A stretch of DNA of 64,000 bases from JAGNNV01 sp031412915 (lineage in GTDB: Bacteria > Acidobacteriota > Vicinamibacteria > Fen-336 > JAGNNV01). The stretch lies in the NCBI GenBank assembly GCA_031412915.1, contig JANODX010000062.1, positions 1 to 64,000 on the forward strand. Direction: 5' to 3'. The notes under the pieces were generated by a model. That model saw only the letters and a program-made list of their open reading frames with translations. It was not told the DNA's origin and searched no databases. The position numbers and the translations under genes are program-made. This document shows, in pieces, positions 58,767-64,000 of the stretch (the first letter of the stretch is position 1; each line of letters starts with the position of its first letter).

Positions 58767-60353
58767 TTAGCTCCACTCGAGTGATAGATCTTTGCGCAAA
58801 CCGCCCAGGCTTCCAAGCCTGGCCTTGAGCCGCATCCGCACGCCGGGCCTGAAATCCGTTTCCGACCGTTTGTTCTTGACGTTCTTGTCCCACGAGACCT
58901 GGACCCGAACGCTCCGACGACCGGGTCTGATTTCAAGGGTCCGGCTCATCTGGCCCTTGCGCATCTCGAGCCCAACCACCTTTCGGGTGAGGCGTCCTCC
59001 GAAAGGCTCGTCGACGATCAGCAGTTCGTCGATGAAGACCCGTAAAACCCCGTTCTTCAAGGAGTGTTCGAAGTCTATGACAAGCTCGGCCGGCCGGTCC
59101 GCGTCGGGGGCGCCGGCCGCACGCGGTTTCGAAACCGCAGACGTTTCCCGCGCCGGCTCGATGCTCGGGGGCGCCGCCGGTCCCGGTGGCTCGGCCGGAA
59201 CCGTGACCACCAAAGCGACGGGAGGAGGCGCCATCAGGCGCGACCTGATCCAGCCCCCAAGGCCCAGGGCGATGAGGCCCCCCGCCACCAGGGCCAGATA
59301 CAGAGCAGAACGCGACCGAGGCAGCGTGGTCGGCGCCCGAGGCGCCGCGGTCAGGGTCAGCGGTTGCTTGGGCAGCGCTCGGGTTTCGTGGGCGCCCCAC
59401 TCCGGCAGCAGGGCGAAAGCACTTCGGGAAGCCGGAGGCACGTCCACCACCCTACCCTTGGCTATGGTTTCGGCGGTGCCTGTGACCTTGGAGAGAGACG
59501 CCCCCCCGGCCCGGCCCCCGTCTCCCAGGACGCCCGAAATGTCGTTGGCCAGAGCCTGGGCATTCGGGTAGCGGTCGTCGACGTTCTTGGCCAGGCAACA
59601 GGAAAGCAGGTGGTCGATCTCCGGAGAGAGTGTGGTGACCAGTCTGGACGGAGGCGCCGGCTCGGAATTGATCAACTGGAAGAGGACCTTGGTGATGCTT
59701 TCTCCCGCGAAGGCCGCCGTTCCGGTGAGCATTTCGTAGAGCACCGACCCCAGGGAAAAAAGATCCGAACGTCCATCGACCGGATGGGCGAGCGCCTGTT
59801 CGGGGGACATATAAAGGGGGGTGCCCACGAATTGTCCGGTGGCGGTCTGGTGCGCGGTCTCGACCTTGGCGATTCCGAAGTCCATGATCTTCGGTTCGCC
59901 CGAGGGCAGGATCATGATGTTCGCGGGTTTGATGTCCCGATGCACGACCCTTTGCGAGTGGGCGTGCTGAAGCGCTTCCGCGACCCGCCGGGCGATGTGG
60001 AGGGCCACCGGGCCGTCCAGGCGTTTCCCCCCCTTGATGGTGCTTTCGAGAGTGCGCCCCGGCAGCAACTCCAGAGCCATGAAGACCGCACCGGTGGTCG
60101 CGTCCCGACCGACATCGTGAACGATGACGATTCCAGGATGCGAGAGGCGCGCGGCACTCTTCGCTTCGGAGAAGAAACGCTGTTCGAAACTCGTCCGATC
60201 GGCTTCGCTCGCGCCGTGGGGGAGCTGGATGACCTTGAGGGCGATGTCCCGCCCGAGGTCCGGATCAAGCGCGAGGTAAACCACTCCCATCATTCCGCGC
60301 CCGAGTTCGCGGCGGACCTGATAGCGACCGATGGATTCAGGAAGCGCGCTCAT
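58767..60353 (-). CDS. transmembrane Ser/Thr protein kinase
   Basis: A 528-residue protein. The kinase domain (about 8-270) has LGRGMMGVVYLA, ALKVI, HRDIKPANIMI and IMDFGIAKVE. A single membrane span lies near 365-385 (ALYLALVAGGLIALGLGGW). The extracytoplasmic part (about 390-528) is proline-rich and then folded (VIDFEHSLKNGVLRVFIDEL, RTLEIRPGRRSVRVQVSWD). It is probably a sensor kinase. ATG 60353 is chosen because it opens at the domain start. It is divergent from the sigma factor across 138 bp. Confidence 0.9.
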   Translation of the reverse strand: MSALPESIGRYQVRRELGRGMMGVVYLALDPDLGRDIALKVIQLPHGASEADRTSFEQRFFSEAKSAARLSHPGIVIVHDVGRDATTGAVFMALELLPGRTLESTIKGGKRLDGPVALHIARRVAEALQHAHSQRVVHRDIKPANIMILPSGEPKIMDFGIAKVETAHQTATGQFVGTPLYMSPEQALAHPVDGRSDLFSLGSVLYEMLTGTAAFAGESITKVLFQLINSEPAPPSRLVTTLSPEIDHLLSCCLAKNVDDRYPNAQALANDISGVLGDGGRAGGASLSKVTGTAETIAKGRVVDVPPASRSAFALLPEWGAHETRALPKQPLTLTAAPRAPTTLPRSRSALYLALVAGGLIALGLGGWIRSRLMAPPPVALVVTVPAEPPGPAAPPSIEPARETSAVSKPRAAGAPDADRPAELVIDFEHSLKNGVLRVFIDELLIVDEPFGGRLTRKVVGLEMRKGQMSRTLEIRPGRRSVRVQVSWDKNVKNKRSETDFRPGVRMRLKARLGSLGGLRKDLSLEWS

Positions 60354-60491
60354 GACAGGTCGATTGTTAGGAAACTGGACGAGCTTACCGCAGCGGATTC
60401 CCCGGCTCGCCGTGGTCGAATGAGTCCCCTTGGGGATTATCAAAGAAAACGATGAGTCGCCGCGTCTTGCTCATGAAAGTGCGATAGCGCG

Positions 60492-61022
60492 ATGAGCGAA
60501 ACCGAGGTCCTTCTGGCCGAGTTCGATCGAGACCCCGAAGTGGGGCTCTCAAAGATCATGGATCGGTTCGAAAAGCCTCTTGTCCGGCATGCCCGAGCCG
60601 TCCTTCTGGACACCGAAGCGGCGAAGGATGTGGTGCAGGAAGCCTTTATTCGCTTCCTGACCGAAAAGCCCCGTCCCGACAATCTGGGCGGATGGCTCTA
60701 CCGGGTTTCGCGAAATCTCGCCCTCGACATCGTGAGGAAGGAGAAACGCCGCATGCGACTGAACGAAGGGCTCGACGAAAAGCACGAGGCCTCGCCCGAA
60801 ACCACGGCCACTTTGAGGGTGGACCTGGGCCGGGCCTACACGAAGCTCTCGCCCGAACAACGCGAGGTTGTCTTTCTGAAGGTTCAGGAAGGCCTTTCCT
60901 ACAAGGAAATCGCCGACACCATCGGAAAGCCCGCGGGCACCGTCGGCTGGATGTTGCATGAAGCGCTCAAGACACTGGCGGCCGAGTTGCGGCCGGAAAC
61001 GCTTTTGGGGGTGCGGTCATGA
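60492..61022 (+). CDS. ECF-type sigma-70 family RNA polymerase sigma factor
   Basis: A 176-residue sigma factor with region 2 (LVRHARAVLLDTEAAKDVVQ, EAFIRFL, WLYRVSRNLALDIVRKEKR) and region 4 (LSPEQREVVFLKVQEGLSYK, EIADTIGKPAGTVGWMLHEA). It lacks regions 1 and 3, as ECF sigmas do. Its stop overlaps the ATG of the zinc-finger/VWA gene (ATGA). That gene is therefore the probable membrane anti-sigma partner. Confidence 0.9.
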   Translation: MSETEVLLAEFDRDPEVGLSKIMDRFEKPLVRHARAVLLDTEAAKDVVQEAFIRFLTEKPRPDNLGGWLYRVSRNLALDIVRKEKRRMRLNEGLDEKHEASPETTATLRVDLGRAYTKLSPEQREVVFLKVQEGLSYKEIADTIGKPAGTVGWMLHEALKTLAAELRPETLLGVRS

Positions 61023-63343
61023 AGTGCGTGCGCGAAGATCTGAAGGCCCGGATCACGGACGTTCTCGTGGGTGAGGCCCAATCGTCGGTGAGGGAGCAGG
61101 TGTTCCTTCACCTCGAGGACTGCGCCTCGTGCCGGGAAGACCGGGACCGGATGGCGAAGGTGCTGGGACTCTTGAAGGAGGCTCCGCCCTGGGCGGCGGA
61201 GGGTGGCTTGGGCTCGCCGGCTGCGGACGTCGACCGGTTGTCCGTGATTCAGCGTCAGAGGATCGAGAGCCTGGCCGGGCGACGGCCGTCGATCTCACCG
61301 GCCGGGAAGGCCTCGGGTCATTCCATCTCCTGGCTGGCCCTGGCTGCGAGTCTTTCGGCGGTGGGGATCGCCCTCGTGCTCGCCCGCCGAGGAAGCCAGA
61401 TGCCACTCGAGGCGCCAGTCCCGAAGGCGACCGTGAGTTCAGTCAATCAGTTGCCTCAGGCTCCTGAAGCGCCCGTGTCGTTTCCCAAGTCTCCTGCGCT
61501 GGCCGAGCCGCAGTCGGTCACCACGCCGGCTGCGGCGCGGAGTCATGCTCCGGCCCGCGTGCGGGTGGCGCCCGAGGCGATGCGCGAGTTCGAGCGGCAG
61601 ACGTGGCCGGGAGAACTGGGGCAGGCGATCGAGGAAACAAAGGCGGAGCCTAAGAAGAACGACGCCGGGAATGAGCTTCGCGATGAAGGCCGCGTCGCGG
61701 GAATGGCCGCCGGAGGAAGTCTCGGGGCCGAGGTTGCGGCCACACCACCGGCGCCTTCGGGAGCCCCGCCTTCGAAAGATGAAAGACTGCGGACGTCGGA
61801 GACCGTTGATGCGGCGGCGGAGTCTCCCGCGATGGAGTCGCGGCCTTCACTTGGGAAGTCCAGGGAAAGCTACGCGGAGGCGGCCAAACGGAGCCAGGCC
61901 GAGGTCGACCGGGTTGGACCCGGCGGCCTCGTCGCGGAACCCGACCGGCGCGACCAGCCCGAGCCACCGCCCGCGCCGCGCGACATGTTCTTCGAATCGA
62001 AGGGCGCCAATCCCTTCGTCGTCACCGAAGAGGATCCGCAGGCGACGTTCGGCCTCGATGTCGACACCGCCTCCTACACTCTCACGCGTAACTACCTGAA
62101 TCGCGGCCTGCTGCCTCCCTCGGCCGCGGTGCGGGTGGAGGAGTTCATCAACTCCTTCCCGAACAACGTCGCGGCCGACCGCGGCGGCGACAGCCCGTCG
62201 GCCTTCGCGGTTCGAGTCGACGGTGCGCCCCATCCCCTCCACGCGGGCTTCCACATTCTTCGCGTGGCCATGAAGGCGAGGGAGGTCGACCCCCGCGAAC
62301 GAAAGGCCGCGCACCTCACCTTCGTGATCGACGTATCCGGTTCGATGGCGGCGGAGAACCGTCTCGGCCTGGTGAAGCGGAGCCTCGCCCTCCTGGTCGA
62401 CAAGCTCGACGAACGCGACACCATCGGCGTTGTGGTCTACGGCACGACGGGACGGCGGGTGCTGCCGCCGACCTCGGTTCGGAACCGTGATCGAATCATG
62501 GCGGCGATCGACCGGTTGCGGCCCGAAGGCTCCACCAACCTCCAGGACGGCCTCGACCTTGGTTACGAGATGGCGATGGAGTCGTTCACGCGCGGGGCGA
62601 GCAACCGGGTGGTGCTGTGCACCGACGGCGTCGCCAACACCGGGGAGACCGAGGCCGGCACCCTGCTCTCGCGCATAAGGCGCGAAGCGAAGCGAGGCAT
62701 CGACATGATGGCGCTCGGTTTCGGCATGGGCAACTACAACGATGCCCTGTTGCAGCGCCTGGCCGACGAAGGCAATGGCCAGTACGCGTACATCGACGAC
62801 CTGGGCGAGGCCCGCGCGTTCTTCCTGCGCAGGCTCACGAGCGTCCTCGAGGTGGTGGCGCGGGACGCGAAAGCGCAGGTCGAGTTCAACCCCGCGCGGG
62901 TCGAGCGGTATCGGCTTCTCGGCTACGAGAAGCGCGACATCGCGGATCGCGACTTCCGAAACGACGCGGTCGATGCCGGCGAGATCAACTCGGGCCACAG
63001 CGTCACCGCCCTCTTCGAGGTGAAGCTCACGGGGGGCCCGGGTTCGGGGAAGATCGGCGTCGCGCGCATCCGCTATAAGACCGGACCGAGGAGCGAGGGC
63101 GTCGAGTTCTCCAGAGAGATCGTGGACGCAGCGGTGGCGCGGAGTTTCGACCAGGCGTCGCCCGCCTTCCGCACCGCCTTCGTCGCCGCGCGTTTCGCGG
63201 AGCATCTGCGGAAGAGCTCTTGGGTGAACGGCGAGTCGCTGGCATCGCTGCAGTCTCTCGCCGACGAGCTGCCCGAGGCCCCACAGACGAACGAACTGGC
63301 CGACCTCATTCGGAAGGCCGCGAGACTGAGCCGAGACAGGTAG
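61019..63343 (+). CDS. anti-sigma-like zinc finger, membrane span and VWA (YfbK-like) protein
   Basis: A 774-residue protein. The N-terminal zinc-binding motif H31-x3-C35-x2-C38 (HLEDCASC), as in ZAS anti-sigma factors, is followed by a membrane span near 103-122 (SWLALAASLSAVGIALVLA). A long Ala/Pro/Glu-rich region (about 125-310) comes next. The YfbK-like part begins at FGLDVDTASYTLTRNYLNRG. It has a VWA domain with MIDAS LTFVIDVSGSMAAENRLG (DxSxS), GSTNLQDGLDLGYEMA and VVLCTDGVANTG, and then a DUF3520-like C-terminus. It probably holds the sigma factor at the membrane and releases it on a VWA-borne signal. Confidence 0.85.
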   Translation: MKCVREDLKARITDVLVGEAQSSVREQVFLHLEDCASCREDRDRMAKVLGLLKEAPPWAAEGGLGSPAADVDRLSVIQRQRIESLAGRRPSISPAGKASGHSISWLALAASLSAVGIALVLARRGSQMPLEAPVPKATVSSVNQLPQAPEAPVSFPKSPALAEPQSVTTPAAARSHAPARVRVAPEAMREFERQTWPGELGQAIEETKAEPKKNDAGNELRDEGRVAGMAAGGSLGAEVAATPPAPSGAPPSKDERLRTSETVDAAAESPAMESRPSLGKSRESYAEAAKRSQAEVDRVGPGGLVAEPDRRDQPEPPPAPRDMFFESKGANPFVVTEEDPQATFGLDVDTASYTLTRNYLNRGLLPPSAAVRVEEFINSFPNNVAADRGGDSPSAFAVRVDGAPHPLHAGFHILRVAMKAREVDPRERKAAHLTFVIDVSGSMAAENRLGLVKRSLALLVDKLDERDTIGVVVYGTTGRRVLPPTSVRNRDRIMAAIDRLRPEGSTNLQDGLDLGYEMAMESFTRGASNRVVLCTDGVANTGETEAGTLLSRIRREAKRGIDMMALGFGMGNYNDALLQRLADEGNGQYAYIDDLGEARAFFLRRLTSVLEVVARDAKAQVEFNPARVERYRLLGYEKRDIADRDFRNDAVDAGEINSGHSVTALFEVKLTGGPGSGKIGVARIRYKTGPRSEGVEFSREIVDAAVARSFDQASPAFRTAFVAARFAEHLRKSSWVNGESLASLQSLADELPEAPQTNELADLIRKAARLSRDR

Positions 63344-63750
63344 GGGCTTCGACACTTCGACGAGCTCAGTGCGGGCAGGCTCAGCCACCGATGGAGCTCA
63401 GGTCCCTGAGCTGGTCGGTCCCTGAGCTGGTCGAAGGGACCCCACAACACGATCGCCGGTGGCTTCGACGGGGCTCAGCCACCGATGGAGCTCGGGTCCC
63501 TGAGCTTGCCTGCGCTTTCGACGAGCTCAGTGCGGGCAGGCTCAGCGCAGACGGGCTCAGGGACCGGTCGATTTCGACCCGGGCGGAGGGCCGCAACGGT
63601 TGCGGGTCCGGCGAGTCCGGGGGCGCAGGTCCTTCGCCGACGAAACCCTTCCGCCCCTCCAAGGCGCTGTTGTCGGCCTCCCCGGAGGGTGGGGAGGGGC
63701 CAAAGCACCTCTGGCACTGGGTTTGCTGCATCCTTGATCGGAGGCGCCAA
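63344..63750. other. 407-bp intergenic region with repeat cluster 4
   Basis: No gene. The left two-thirds (to about 63568) is repeat cluster 4. The rest holds CCTCCCCGGAGGGTGGGGAGG, a hairpin-forming tract near 63679-63699, and the ribosome-binding GGAGG (63740-63744) of the next gene. Confidence 0.5.
63347..63568. repeat. repeat cluster 4 (TTCGAC..GCTCAG / GGTCCCTGAGC family)
   Basis: Irregular direct and inverted copies: CTTCGACGAGCTCAGTGCGG-type units, GGTCCCTGAGCTGGTCGAAG and GGCTCAGCCACCGATGGAGC (twice, about 110 bp apart). The cluster starts three bases after the VWA gene stop. Confidence 0.8.
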
Positions 63751-64000
63751 ATGGCCGCAGCCCGTCCCCGCGTCGAACGCATCCTCATCCCGACGGATTT
63801 CTCGCCGTTTTCGGTTCGAGCCCTTCGCCACGCCCTGGCCTTGACCCGGAAGTTCAAAGCGCGCCTCAAAGTTCTGCATGTTGTCCCGTGTGTGTTTCCC
63901 GCCGGCGATTCTTTGTATTCCTCCGCTCCGTGGCTCATGACTCCGGAGATACGGCTTCGGGCCGAGGAGGAGATGCGCAAGTTCCTGGCCCCTGTCCGCG
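63751..64000 (+). CDS. universal stress protein, partial (cut by right edge)
   Basis: The first 83 residues are visible. RILIPTDFSPFSVRALRHAL is the USP opening (strand, then the DFS turn and helix), followed by LTRKFKARLKVLHVVP. The helix EIRLRAEEEMRKFL begins before the window ends. The ATP-binding G-2x-G-9x-G motif lies beyond the edge, so nucleotide binding cannot be judged. GGAGG lies 6 nt before ATG 63751. Confidence 0.85.
   Translation, partial: MAAARPRVERILIPTDFSPFSVRALRHALALTRKFKARLKVLHVVPCVFPAGDSLYSSAPWLMTPEIRLRAEEEMRKFLAPVR

Overview
The window is 64 kb of high-GC bacterial chromosome with dense, short-spaced genes. It most likely comes from an Acidobacteriota-type organism. The best pointers are a VWFA-related protein of the kind first catalogued in Acidobacteria (42903-43850), response regulators with a conserved helical tail, PknB-type kinases and large secreted S9 and M14 peptidases. 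The phylum is an inference, not a proof. There is no phage, no transposase, no CRISPR array and no rRNA operon. The only RNA gene found is tRNA-Arg(TCG) at 21802.

Layout, left to right. 1-6 kb: the edge of a GGDEF gene, an outer-membrane barrel, comEC (DNA uptake), pcm (protein repair), an internally deleted secreted hydrolase and rlmD. 5.9-10 kb: a coupled leftward block valS-birA-unknown-rlmD. 10-16 kb: a response regulator, a zinc-ribbon membrane protein, an alcohol dehydrogenase and a GspA/GspB-like pair. 15.6-18.7 kb: a D-threonine-aldolase-like PLP enzyme, a 169-bp palindromic element and an inositol-phosphatase/ADP-ribosylglycohydrolase fusion. 18.8-25.6 kb: an M14 carboxypeptidase, the tRNA, a cobalamin adenosyltransferase, a TlpA-like thioredoxin, a two-PDZ protein and a GGDEF regulator with an altered receiver. 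25.8-30.4 kb: surface-polysaccharide genes (a methyltransferase-glycosyltransferase fusion and GDP-fucose synthase) and an S9 peptidase. 30.6-37.6 kb: a membrane metallophosphoesterase, then a tightly coupled run of sensor-GGDEF, CDP-alcohol phosphotransferase, AI-2E transporter and a small membrane protein.

37.8-39.4 kb is the most unusual stretch. Two successive BrnT/BrnA-type toxin-antitoxin pairs are each followed by a 77-bp site that folds like an integron attC (R box, unpaired spacer, L box with a bulged A). A DUF1801 gene follows. No integron integrase is visible, so this looks like an integrase-less cassette cluster (CALIN) inserted beside the pyrimidine operon.

39.7-46 kb: csaA-pyrR-pyrB-pyrC, the VWFA-related protein and a two-domain homocysteine methyltransferase/methylene-THF reductase. 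About 1 kb of gene-free DNA follows, holding a large imperfect inverted duplication. 46.7-51 kb: a prephenate dehydrogenase-chorismate mutase fusion, an MFS-acyltransferase fusion and a GT87-like glycosyltransferase. 51-57.4 kb: the classic aspS-phoH-ybeY-corC-era operon plus a gamma carbonic anhydrase. 57.4-64 kb: two head-to-tail Ser/Thr kinases, an ECF sigma factor coupled to a zinc-finger/TM/VWA protein, and the start of a universal stress protein.

Four intergenic spots carry clusters of one short repeat (core CTTCGACAAGCTCAGGGAC and its complement), in places as tidy 24-bp or 30-bp tandem arrays.
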